The notes under the pieces are model-generated. The model was not told where the DNA came from, did not search any database, and saw only the letters and a list, made by a program, of their open reading frames with translations. From positions 1,432,001 through 1,496,000 of the forward strand of contig NZ_CP122960.1 of the NCBI RefSeq assembly GCF_029854195.1: a stretch of DNA of 64,000 bases, read 5' to 3'. This DNA comes from Amylibacter sp. IMCC11727. Lineage in GTDB: Bacteria; Pseudomonadota; Alphaproteobacteria; Rhodobacterales; Rhodobacteraceae. Positions 36,632 through 44,430 of the stretch are shown here, piece after piece. Every line of letters starts with the position of its first letter. The stretch's first letter is position 1. The position numbers and the translations under genes are program-made.

Positions 36632-37783
36632 ATGCCTGAAGATTATTCCGATTTACGTGATGCCGTTGCCAAACTTTGTGCCAAATACGACGGCACGTAT
36701 TGGCGCGACTTGGATCGCACCATGACCTATCCCACCGCGTTTGTGGATGATTTGACGAAATCGGGATGGTTGTCTGTGTTGATTCCTGAAGAATACGGCG
36801 GTGCTGGGCTGCCCTTATCTGCCGCCGCCGCCGTGTTAGAAGAAATGCAGGCCCAAGGCTGCAATGGCGGGGCCTGTCATGCGCAGATGTACACAATGGG
36901 CACGTTGTTGCGGCACGGATCGGCGGAGCAAAAACGAACCTACCTGCCCGATATTGCATCAGGGGCGTTGCGTTTACAGGCCTTTGGCGTGACCGAACCC
37001 ACATCGGGAACAGATACAGGGGCCCTTAAAACCACAGCGGTGCGTGATGGGGATGACTATGTGATTAACGGCCAGAAAATCTGGACCAGCCGTGCGGAAC
37101 ATTCCGATTTGATGCTTTTGCTGGCGCGTACAACGCCGCTATCGGATGGTATGAAAAAAACCGCAGGCCTATCGGTGATCCTTGTGGATATGCGCAGTGC
37201 AAAAGGCAACGGCCTGACCATTCGCCCAATCCGCACTATGATGAACCACGCCACCACCGAAGTGTTTTTTGACAATCTGCGTGTGCCTGCGACCAATCTG
37301 ATCGGGGAAGAGGGCAAAGGGTTTAAATACATCCTTACGGGCATGAACGCGGAACGGATTTTGATCGCGGCGGAATGTGTGGGGGACGCGAAATGGTTTA
37401 TCGAAAAGGCCAAGTCTTATGCAATTGAACGCGAAGTGTTCGGGCGACCTATTGGTCAGAACCAAGGCATCCAATTCCCTATCGCCAAAGCCTACGCCAA
37501 TATGCGCGCGGCAGAGTTGATGGTGAAAGAAGCGTTGCGTCTGTATGAAAGCGGCGAAAACCCGGGGGCAGAGGCAAACATGGCCAAAATGCTCGCGGCA
37601 GACGCGTCTTTTGAAGCGGCAAACATGTGCATCCAAACGCACGGCGGTTTTGGCTTTGCCGAAGAATACGACATCGAACGCAAATTCCGTGAGACGCGGC
37701 TTTATCAAACCGCACCAATTTCAACGAATCTGATTCTGTCTTATTTGGCCGAACACATCTTGGGATTGCCCCGTTCTTATTAG
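36632..37783 (+). CDS. Acyl-CoA dehydrogenase family protein
   Basis: A flavoprotein of 383 residues, the normal family length with start 36632. Family signatures are QAFGVTEPTSGTDTGALKT, GQKIWTSRAEHSD and THGGFGFAEEYDIERKFRE. The usual catalytic glutamate segment (IYEGT) reads LYQTA here, so that base is glutamine. A glutamate in GMNAERILIA is at the position used by isovaleryl-CoA and long-chain enzymes, and may be the base. It stands alone, divergent from pxpA. The substrate is not evident, and a CoA-independent role is possible. Confidence 0.85.
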   Translation: MPEDYSDLRDAVAKLCAKYDGTYWRDLDRTMTYPTAFVDDLTKSGWLSVLIPEEYGGAGLPLSAAAAVLEEMQAQGCNGGACHAQMYTMGTLLRHGSAEQKRTYLPDIASGALRLQAFGVTEPTSGTDTGALKTTAVRDGDDYVINGQKIWTSRAEHSDLMLLLARTTPLSDGMKKTAGLSVILVDMRSAKGNGLTIRPIRTMMNHATTEVFFDNLRVPATNLIGEEGKGFKYILTGMNAERILIAAECVGDAKWFIEKAKSYAIEREVFGRPIGQNQGIQFPIAKAYANMRAAELMVKEALRLYESGENPGAEANMAKMLAADASFEAANMCIQTHGGFGFAEEYDIERKFRETRLYQTAPISTNLILSYLAEHILGLPRSY

Positions 37784-37900
37784 GAAATTTTATTTCCACC
37801 TAAAAAAGTCGGAAATATTTAGCCGATAAATTCACTCAGGTATTGTCAGGGGAAAATTCCTCTGCTACTCGCAATACATCGGGATCAAAGGAGACACCCA

Positions 37901-38908
37901 ATGTATCGCTCATTTATTGCTGCCGTAAGCGCAGTCACAATGCTTGGCACCACCGCACAAGCTGATGAAATCACAGTATATTCTTACCGTCAGCCAGAGC
38001 TGATTAAGCCGTTGTTTGACGCATTCACTGCTGAAACTGGCATTGATGTAAACGTGTCCTTCCTGAAAAAGGGCATGATTGAAAAGCTGCAAGCCGAAGG
38101 GGATCGTTCCCCCGCTGACCTGATCATGACCGTCGATATTTCCCGCCTGAACGGTGTGGTCGAAGCAGGCGTGACACAGCCCGTGTTCTCTGACGTGATC
38201 AACGCCAACATCCCTGCGGAATTCCGTGACCCTGATGGCCAGTGGTTTGGCCTGACGTCCCGCGCACGCATTGTTTACGCCTCCAAAGACCGCGTGGCAG
38301 ATGGCGAAGTCACCACATACGAAGACCTCGCATCCGACAAATGGAAAGGGCGCATTTGTATCCGCTCTGGCACAAACGCTTACAACCTCGCGCTCACATC
38401 TGCGGTGATCGCGCATCACGGCGAAGAAGATGCCAAAGCATGGTTGAATGGCGTCAAAGGTAACTTGGCCCGCAAACCATCTGGCAACGACCGTGGCCAG
38501 GTTAAAGCGATCCACGCTGGCGAATGCGATATCTCTGTGGGCAACACCTATTACATGAAAAAGATGCTCGAAAACGAAGAGCAGGTTGCATGGGCCGACA
38601 GCGTGCGCATCGTGTTCCCGAAATTTGAAAACGGCGGCACACACGTAAACCTGTCTGGCATGGCGCTGACCAAAGCAGCCCCAAACAAAGACGATGCGAT
38701 TAAGCTGATGGAATGGCTGACAGGGGATGCAGCTCAAGCCATCTATGCCGAGCAAAACGGTGAATACCCGCTGAAAGATGGGGCCGAAACTTCCGAATTG
38801 GTGGCCAGCTGGGGTGCGTTCACTCCAGATGACAAGGCTTTGATTGATCTGGCAAAACTGCGCCCAACAGCGTTGAAAATCACCGAACAAGTTGCATTCG
38901 ACGAATAA
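37901..38908 (+). CDS. Iron(III) ABC transporter, periplasmic binding protein (FbpA/FutA-like)
   Basis: A 335-residue solute-binding protein with signal peptide MYRSFIAAVSAVTMLGTTAQA. The mature part begins DEITVYSYRQPELIKPLFDA. The paired tyrosines of VGNTYYMKK and the tyrosine of TVYSYR match iron-coordinating residues of the ferric-binding family. The C-terminus AEQNGEYPLKDG is also typical. No permease or ATPase gene is adjacent, so the partner genes must be elsewhere. A strong terminator follows the gene, which makes it monocistronic. The 117-nt upstream gap is AT-rich; no iron box was recognised with confidence. Confidence 0.88.
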   Translation: MYRSFIAAVSAVTMLGTTAQADEITVYSYRQPELIKPLFDAFTAETGIDVNVSFLKKGMIEKLQAEGDRSPADLIMTVDISRLNGVVEAGVTQPVFSDVINANIPAEFRDPDGQWFGLTSRARIVYASKDRVADGEVTTYEDLASDKWKGRICIRSGTNAYNLALTSAVIAHHGEEDAKAWLNGVKGNLARKPSGNDRGQVKAIHAGECDISVGNTYYMKKMLENEEQVAWADSVRIVFPKFENGGTHVNLSGMALTKAAPNKDDAIKLMEWLTGDAAQAIYAEQNGEYPLKDGAETSELVASWGAFTPDDKALIDLAKLRPTALKITEQVAFDE

Positions 38909-38927
38909 TCCCAAAGTCGAATGTTAC

Positions 38928-38962
38928 GCCCCCGAAATCCATAGGGTTTCGGGGGCTTTTTT
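38928..38962 (+). terminator. Rho-independent terminator after the iron-binding protein gene
   Basis: GCCCCCGAAA and TTTCGGGGGC form a perfect 10-bp stem with a 9-nt loop (tccataggg), followed by a run of six T residues. It begins 20 nt after the stop codon. Confidence 0.92.
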
Positions 38963-39024
38963 GTTGTGGCATCGCGTTTGTAAACACCAACCGCTGGCTT
39001 GGGACGCCCCGTGATAGCTTTGGT

Positions 39025-40002
39025 TTACAACTTGCGCATAGTGTTCGTCGTCACATGCGGGAACACAACTTGACCCACGCCTTGCAAGTTGAACAGCATC
39101 AAAATCGTCTGACTGTATTGCAGTTGCGTATACGTTCGCCCTGCATCAAAACTTTCCAACCAATAATTGGCAAAATACCGATCGACGGCGGCGTGTTTCT
39201 GTTCAAACGGGATGTTCGTCACCGCATATCCTGGCAGATTGGTATCAACGGCCAGTTCGATATAGCTAGATGGTGGGTCTGCCAAAATTGCTTCCACCAA
39301 GGGGGCATTTGGATTTTTGGTATAGGCCACATTTGGGTTTTGATAATCAGATGGGTTGTCCAGTTTTGTGAGGTATGGCGAAGTGTTCACACCTGATGGG
39401 AACGTATAGGGTGCAGGCGGAATTGTTGGTGCGCCATAAGCCGGGCCAGGGGCCACATACCGCCCGCCCGCAAGGATCGAGTTGCCATGGGGAACAGAGA
39501 TTTGTTTGACCAAATTGTACACGGTTTGCGGCGCACGGGATGACGGTTCTACAGCAGGGCCATAAGGGCCGATGTTTTGCTGTTTGCCGGTCATGTAAAG
39601 CCATGATCCGTTTTCAGCATGAACCAATTTGTCCTTGTCTGGGCCTTCTGCAAAATAGACGCGCTGTTCATAAAACAGGGTATTGGCCACCTGCGTTCCC
39701 AAACCACCACGGTTTGGTGCAGTGCCGTGAATAGCCGTAAATGTGATCTCTTCGTAATAGCTGAAATTCTTTAGAATGTAGCCGTACGGGGAATACGGCT
39801 GGCTCTGGGGTAGGGGCATCAAGTTGTAAGAATAGGGGTTGTCTGGTCCACCTTTTCCCCCTCTGCTCAACGATTGGTTGGTCCATGTGCCAACCAAATG
39901 TTCAAGCGGTCCAAGCGAAGTAGTTGGCTCTGGTGGGTTTGCTTGTGGTGGCTCGTGAACCAATGGGTGGGACAGATCAGGGGGTGTTACTTTTGCTGCC
40001 AT
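39025..40002 (-). CDS. Uncharacterised protein divergent from the RiPP-like cluster
   Basis: A 325-residue protein with no signal peptide that I cannot assign with confidence. The N-terminus is proline-rich (residues 1-30), followed by LEHLVGTWTNQSL. The rest is rich in Pro, Tyr, Asn and Gly. The GTW segment followed by beta-rich sequence (NFSYYEEITFTAI, YFAEGPDKDKLVHAENGSWLYM, SYIELAVDT) is reminiscent of nitrobindin or lipocalin-like ligand-binding barrels. That is only a resemblance. The start has GAGGAAG upstream. It diverges from the Cys-rich gene across about 300 nt and could be part of the same biosynthetic locus. Confidence 0.55.
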   Translation of the reverse strand: MAAKVTPPDLSHPLVHEPPQANPPEPTTSLGPLEHLVGTWTNQSLSRGGKGGPDNPYSYNLMPLPQSQPYSPYGYILKNFSYYEEITFTAIHGTAPNRGGLGTQVANTLFYEQRVYFAEGPDKDKLVHAENGSWLYMTGKQQNIGPYGPAVEPSSRAPQTVYNLVKQISVPHGNSILAGGRYVAPGPAYGAPTIPPAPYTFPSGVNTSPYLTKLDNPSDYQNPNVAYTKNPNAPLVEAILADPPSSYIELAVDTNLPGYAVTNIPFEQKHAAVDRYFANYWLESFDAGRTYTQLQYSQTILMLFNLQGVGQVVFPHVTTNTMRKL

Positions 40003-40182
40003 TTTGCATCTTCCTCATTGAAATTAAACATTTAAATCGAAACCTTCGCCAAGCTTAAATCTATCTTGGATCGAATCACTTTTAACGTGATCATCTTATG
40101 CGAAAGTCAAAAAATGAAAGTGATATTTTTTGAAAACCCAAAATAGAGCAATCATTCTTCAAAGTAATTCGGATCAAATTTA

Positions 40183-40213
40183 TTGACAGATAGGTCTTTG
40201 TTCTGCCTATAGT
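40183..40213 (+). promoter_or_regulatory. Candidate sigma-70 promoter for the Cys-rich gene
   Basis: The 298-nt divergent gap 40003-40300 contains no gene. TTGACA at 40183-40188 and TATAGT at 40208-40213 (CTATAG one base earlier) are spaced 18-19 nt apart, about 90 nt before the Cys-rich start at 40301. A second TTGACA at 40234-40239 has no obvious -10 element. Confidence 0.45.
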
Positions 40214-40300
40214 TGAGTCGCTGCACCTTTTACTTGACAGCAACTTTACCAACACTGCCGGTTTGGGCAGATTTTTGTCTTTTATTGAGAGGAATATTTG

Positions 40301-40786
40301 ATGGCTGATACCAAAGAACTTGAAATTGCAATTGAGGAGGTGAATTCGGCGGTAACGCGTCTGAAGGCAGAAGCTGCCAATCACGGCGTTCCCGTCTGTT
40401 TTTGCCAACCTTGTGTGGGGCCGCAACCCTTGTGTGTTCCATGTAACTACTGCGTGCAGTGCGTCCAATGTGCTGGGCCACAACCGCTTTGTGTGCCGTG
40501 CACCAACTGCACACCATGTCAACTTTGCGTTCAGTGCTCTCCTTGCACGCCTTGTTCGCCATGCACCCCATGTACGCCGTGCAGCTCTGGCCCTGGTCCA
40601 GTTGCGTTCTGCGAACAGTGCAGCACAGGTCCAGCGTGGCCGTGCATCATTACGCTTTGTGTGATGTGTGAACCACCGTCTGTAAAATGCGCAGAATGCG
40701 TGTCCTGTCTCTATTGCGAGCAGTGCGCGAACTGTTTGCATTGCGACAAGTGCGAGAAATGTTTGCATTGCGCTAAGTGCAAGTAG
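40301..40786 (+). CDS. Cys-rich (CxxC-repeat) protein, candidate RiPP precursor
   Basis: 161 residues. Residues 1-32 are a Cys-free, acidic, predicted helical segment (KELEIAIEEVNSAVTRLKAE) that looks like a leader peptide. Residues 33-161 contain 35 cysteines, mostly spaced Cys-x-x-Cys, with an internal duplication of GPQPLCVPC. The first part is Pro/Thr/Val-rich; the last part is charged (CDKCEKCLHCAKC). The start ATG at 40301 follows GAGAGGA. It sits directly upstream of a fused YcaO cyclodehydratase, which suggests the cysteines are cyclised to thiazolines. An unmodified metal-binding, metallothionein-like protein is the main alternative. It has no signal peptide. Confidence 0.75.
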   Translation: MADTKELEIAIEEVNSAVTRLKAEAANHGVPVCFCQPCVGPQPLCVPCNYCVQCVQCAGPQPLCVPCTNCTPCQLCVQCSPCTPCSPCTPCTPCSSGPGPVAFCEQCSTGPAWPCIITLCVMCEPPSVKCAECVSCLYCEQCANCLHCDKCEKCLHCAKCK

Positions 40787-40808
40787 CGAACATACTAAGT
40801 TGAGAAAC

Positions 40809-40839
40809 GACCCAGCCAATCAACCTGATTGGCTGGGTC
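40809..40839 (+). promoter_or_regulatory. Perfect 14-bp hairpin between the Cys-rich gene and the YcaO gene
   Basis: Positions 40809-40822 (beginning GACCCAGCCAA) pair perfectly with 40826-40839 (ending TTGGCTGGGTC) around the loop ACC. No T run follows. It is likely an RNA stability element or partial attenuator that keeps the upstream Cys-rich message abundant relative to the enzyme genes. Confidence 0.7.
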
Positions 40840-40848
40840 ACCGATCCG

Positions 40849-40875
40849 CCCTTCGATATTGCCGAAGGGATTTTT
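40849..40875 (+). terminator. Second hairpin with T run before the YcaO gene (attenuator-like)
   Basis: CCCTTCG (40849-40855) pairs with CGAAGGG (40863-40869) around loop ATATTGC, followed by ATTTTT. The stem's right arm overlaps an AAGGGA ribosome-binding-site-like sequence in front of an out-of-frame ATG at 40876. The YcaO start at 40890 is only 15 nt downstream. It looks like a leaky terminator setting expression of the downstream enzymes. Confidence 0.6.
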
Positions 40876-40889
40876 ATGAAAGAAATTGA

Positions 40890-43280
40890 ATGTCTCGAAT
40901 ACGGCTCAGCCCTGCGGCCAGCATTTCCCCAACTGGGACGGGGGTTATCCTCAACTCTGATCTTGGAACCTTCCAGTTAAAAGGCGCAGATCTAAGCGTT
41001 TTCATTGAAAAAATGATCCCCCTTTTGGATGGGTCCAAATCCCGTGAGGATATCGCCGCCAGTATTGAAGGCTATTCAGATGCGAGCGTTTTACAATTGC
41101 TGGCCATGCTCGAAGAACGCGGTTTGCTGGAACCCGCCCCTGACGATGCCACAGAATTCGGGCCACAGGAACGTATGGCCAAAGTCCTGCCAGATGGGTT
41201 TATGGGCAAACTAGCTGATGCCAAGGTGCTGATTGTGGGGCTTGAGCCTTGGGGGGCCATCGCCGCCATTGAACTGGCCGCAACTGGCGTTGGTGCGCTG
41301 CATATGCTTGATGATCGCACCGTCACAGCCGAAGATTTACTGTGCATTCATGATCTAAAAAAAGACCATGTCGGCCAAGCGCGAAAGGATGCCTTGGCCA
41401 ATTTGTTACAATCGGGAACATCGCAGATCACTGCTGCGGATATTGTCCTTGGTGAAGATGGCGCCTTGATCCTTGATGACGCGCAGTATGATTTGATTAT
41501 TACAGGTTTAAACGCCGATGATCACCGTGTTTTGCGGGCGGTCACCGCCTATGCAGATAAGAACAATATCACCACACTGCACGGTCATCTTGATGGGCAA
41601 GAAGCATGGATTGGCCCTGTCATTACGCCAGGCAACTCAGGATGTTGGGAATGCTATCGTTTGCGCAAATTGGCCCATGCACAAAACACGCAAGCCAGCC
41701 ATGATTTTGATAACTCCCGTTTGGCGCAACGCCCCGATGCACGGGGCCGCGCGATGCTGGCCCCAATGGCGCCAATGGTTGGGCAGTTGCTTGCCGTTGA
41801 TGCGCTGCGTCTTTTGGGATTGAACGAAGGCTCACATCCTGCGGGCAGTTTCCGTGTCCATGACATGTTCACGGGCAAGGCGGAAACACACAGCTTTGTC
41901 CCCATGCCGTGGTGCGATGTCTGCGGCGGCGCGGCCAAAGCGGTCGACGCCGTAGAACCAGATTTACGCGACCCACAGGTCCATGCCTTAAGCCTTGTTC
42001 ACGATGGCGACGCGTTGCGAGATCTGTTGAAAGGTTGGATTGATCCAAGGGCAGGTGTGCTCAAGGATCTTACCCTTTACGCTTCTGGCCAAGATACCAA
42101 GCAACCCCGCACGGCTGGGGCCAATCTGGTTGGGTTTACAACAGGCAATCCTCAAACGGCAGCTGGTCCGATGGTAGGCTCTGGCAAAGCATTAACGGAC
42201 ATGAGCGCACAAATTGGCGCGGTGGGCGAAGCAATTGAACGCTATTCTGCGTCTCGCTATGTCAAAGACGCGCTGCGCTATGCTCCGATTGATGAACTGG
42301 ATGGGGATGTTGTCGATCCTGCAAACCTGCCGCTTTACAACAAAAAACAATACCAATCCGATCACTTTCCCTGCACGCCATGGGACCCGAAACAACCCAT
42401 TCACTGGGCAAAAGGTGAATGGATAGGTGGGGGTGAAGTTTGGGTTCCAGCATTGCCCACTTATTTCAACTTTTTCGTCCCGCATAATGAACATTTCTGT
42501 CAGGTGTCTTCCAATGGATTGGCTGCAGGGGGCGATAAACGGGATGCTGCTGTGCGGGCCTGTTATGAACTTTTGGAACGCGACAGCTTTATGCTCAGTT
42601 GGTTTGCGCAATTGCCCGCCCGCCGCTTGATTGTCGATCAGGATCTTGATCCCGAATTGCAGAAAGTCAAAGCGCAGATCGAAGCCAAAGGCGTCGAGAT
42701 CGAGTTTTGGGTTATGAACGACATGGGAACTGGCATTCCGACAGTTGTCTGTCTTGGTCTCGGGGACGGAGACACATGGGGCGGCACAACGCTTGGTTTG
42801 TCTTGCCATGCCGATATCCGCGTTGCCGCCCAAAAAGCACTGTTGGAACAAGCGCACTTTGGGCCGTATTTGGCTCGGATCATGAAAGAAGAGAAAATTC
42901 CACGTAAACCCGAAGACGTGCGCAGTTTAGAAGATCATGCGCTTTACTACGTACCAAAAAGCAAGCGCAAAGCTTTTGAATTTATGCGCTCGGACGATGA
43001 TCCAATTCTCTACAGCGAAACCGCAGACTTTGGCCCCGCCGAAGGCGAAGACGCCTATGATTACCTTGCAAAACAGCTGAAGGCGGCAGATTTGAAAATT
43101 GCTGCCGTTGACGTTACTTCGCCAGACGTGATGCTCAGCCCGTTTCGCGTGGCCCGCGCGGTTGGGGAATACGTGCAGCCAATCCACTTTGGCTATCACA
43201 TGCGCCCGATGGTTAATCCGCGTCTGCAAAAACTGCTCGAAGGGCGCGAAATCAACCCTAATCCGCACCCAATCGCATGA
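40890..43280 (+). CDS. Fused E1-like/YcaO cyclodehydratase (TOMM type)
   Basis: A 796-residue fusion. Residues 1-75 (RIRLSPAASISPTGTG, IPLLDGSKSREDIA) resemble the peptide-clamp N-terminus of TOMM cyclodehydratases. Residues about 100-350 are an E1/ThiF-like domain with a zinc site made of Cys252-x-x-Cys255 (CWEC) and Cys342-x-x-Cys345 (CDVC). From about residue 420 comes a YcaO domain with ATP-site motifs GEAIER (Glu447, Glu450, Arg451) and YELLERD (Glu560, Glu563). The C-terminus is PNPHPIA, matching the PxPxP end of azoline-forming YcaO proteins. It should use ATP to cyclise Cys, Ser or Thr in a peptide. No FMN azoline dehydrogenase is nearby. Confidence 0.92.
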   Translation: MSRIRLSPAASISPTGTGVILNSDLGTFQLKGADLSVFIEKMIPLLDGSKSREDIAASIEGYSDASVLQLLAMLEERGLLEPAPDDATEFGPQERMAKVLPDGFMGKLADAKVLIVGLEPWGAIAAIELAATGVGALHMLDDRTVTAEDLLCIHDLKKDHVGQARKDALANLLQSGTSQITAADIVLGEDGALILDDAQYDLIITGLNADDHRVLRAVTAYADKNNITTLHGHLDGQEAWIGPVITPGNSGCWECYRLRKLAHAQNTQASHDFDNSRLAQRPDARGRAMLAPMAPMVGQLLAVDALRLLGLNEGSHPAGSFRVHDMFTGKAETHSFVPMPWCDVCGGAAKAVDAVEPDLRDPQVHALSLVHDGDALRDLLKGWIDPRAGVLKDLTLYASGQDTKQPRTAGANLVGFTTGNPQTAAGPMVGSGKALTDMSAQIGAVGEAIERYSASRYVKDALRYAPIDELDGDVVDPANLPLYNKKQYQSDHFPCTPWDPKQPIHWAKGEWIGGGEVWVPALPTYFNFFVPHNEHFCQVSSNGLAAGGDKRDAAVRACYELLERDSFMLSWFAQLPARRLIVDQDLDPELQKVKAQIEAKGVEIEFWVMNDMGTGIPTVVCLGLGDGDTWGGTTLGLSCHADIRVAAQKALLEQAHFGPYLARIMKEEKIPRKPEDVRSLEDHALYYVPKSKRKAFEFMRSDDDPILYSETADFGPAEGEDAYDYLAKQLKAADLKIAAVDVTSPDVMLSPFRVARAVGEYVQPIHFGYHMRPMVNPRLQKLLEGREINPNPHPIA

Positions 43281-44266
43281 AGTACGCAATCCTTTGCGGC
43301 ACAGTTTATGGTGCCAATTACGTCCCCGCACTTCAGGCCGAGGACTCGCCGATCCGATTGGGTGGCATCGTCTCGCGTGGCAGTGAACGGTCTGTTCAAA
43401 TGGCCCGTGCGCTGGGCGTTCCCCATTCCACCTCCCTGTCTGAAGTCAGCGATAAGCAGGCGGATGTGGTTATCGTCGCGGTATCAGGTGATGCTGGTGT
43501 TTCGCTCAGCAAAGAAGCGTTGCGCCGTGGATTTGATGTTTTGGCTGAACACCCTTGGGAGCCAGAACATGTCAGCGAACTGACCGCATTGGCACAAGAA
43601 ACAGGGCGTGCGTTTCACATCAACGGACATTGGGCCGATCAGGAAAACGCGCTGGCCTTTATTCACGGATGTCACGCTGCGGCACAATCCTCTTCCGCGG
43701 TTTTTGCCAACCTTATTACCAACCCGCGCACGCTGTATTCTGGGCTTGATCTGTTGCACCGCGCCATTGGGGCAACGGATTTGGACAGCTTTGTTCGGAT
43801 TGACCCCATAACTGACAATCCACCGTTTGTTTTGATGCAAGGCGTGGCGGGCTCGACGCAAGTCACCATTCAATACCAAACCTACACCAGTCTGGTTGAC
43901 GATGGCACGGCGGCACTTGCCAACCACCATTTTGTGATCGGTTATCCACACGGACATCTGACTTTGGCCGAAACCAGTTCACCAGCGCTCTGGGTTCCAG
44001 ATATGACGCAGCTTTATACTGCTGGTTCACAAGGGCAGGCACAGCCATCTGCCACGTTCTTTCCGCAAGATACTGCGCCAACGGTTGGTGCGTTCAATCA
44101 CGAACATCGCGTGGCGGCTAATCGCTTTGCTTTGGAACGGATTTTGGGCCACGCCGCAACGGGTGATTGCCCCCCAGAACAAAGTGCAGAACATCATCAA
44201 TCGGTTGCAAACACGTGGCGTCGCCTGATGAATTTGGGTGGTGAAATTTCTTACGTGGGTGGATGA
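43277..44266 (+). CDS. Thiazolinyl imide reductase-like oxidoreductase (Gfo/Idh/MocA fold)
   Basis: A 329-residue NAD(P)-dependent oxidoreductase that starts within the YcaO stop codon (ATGA), so it is translated with the cyclodehydratase. The segments IVSRGSERSVQMARALGVP, DVLAEHPWEPEHVSELTAL, FHINGHWADQENAL and TLYSGLDLLHRAIGA resemble Irp3/PchG-type thiazolinyl imide reductases, which reduce a thiazoline ring to thiazolidine in yersiniabactin and pyochelin synthesis. In this setting it may reduce YcaO-made thiazolines in a peptide. The family resemblance is judged by eye; a generic Gfo/Idh/MocA function cannot be excluded. Confidence 0.7.
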   Translation: MKYAILCGTVYGANYVPALQAEDSPIRLGGIVSRGSERSVQMARALGVPHSTSLSEVSDKQADVVIVAVSGDAGVSLSKEALRRGFDVLAEHPWEPEHVSELTALAQETGRAFHINGHWADQENALAFIHGCHAAAQSSSAVFANLITNPRTLYSGLDLLHRAIGATDLDSFVRIDPITDNPPFVLMQGVAGSTQVTIQYQTYTSLVDDGTAALANHHFVIGYPHGHLTLAETSSPALWVPDMTQLYTAGSQGQAQPSATFFPQDTAPTVGAFNHEHRVAANRFALERILGHAATGDCPPEQSAEHHQSVANTWRRLMNLGGEISYVGG

Positions 44267-44430
44267 TTTTCTGTGCTGCAAAGTAAATCGAAATAAAAAA
44301 ATTATAAATTTGATTCATTTTGTTGATCTACGACTTAAACGATGTAAGATCGAACGCGACTCCACCAATGGCTGTGTATTTTGGCCGAAGTGAATTATTG
44401 TATTCAACCCATTCAAAAGGACCCTAATAA

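Noticed and set aside
37791..37805. Inverted repeat GGAAAT/ATTTCC after the acyl-CoA dehydrogenase
   Set aside because: The stem is short and AT-rich with no T run on the plus strand, so it is not called a terminator.
37910..38914. A 334-codon open frame antisense to the iron-binding protein gene
   Set aside because: It mirrors nearly the whole fbpA-like gene, has no family features, and the plus-strand product has a signal peptide, iron ligands and its own terminator.
40400..40790. Short repeated units that could suggest a CRISPR array or tandem DNA repeat
   Set aside because: The periodicity is three codons of Cys-x-x coding sequence; repeats are not exact, spacers are absent and no cas genes are present.
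40091..40819. Long minus-strand frame across the Cys-rich gene
   Set aside because: Its Ala/Trp/Arg-rich sequence is a by-product of the repeated TGC/TGT codons on the plus strand, and no ribosome-binding site or homology is visible.
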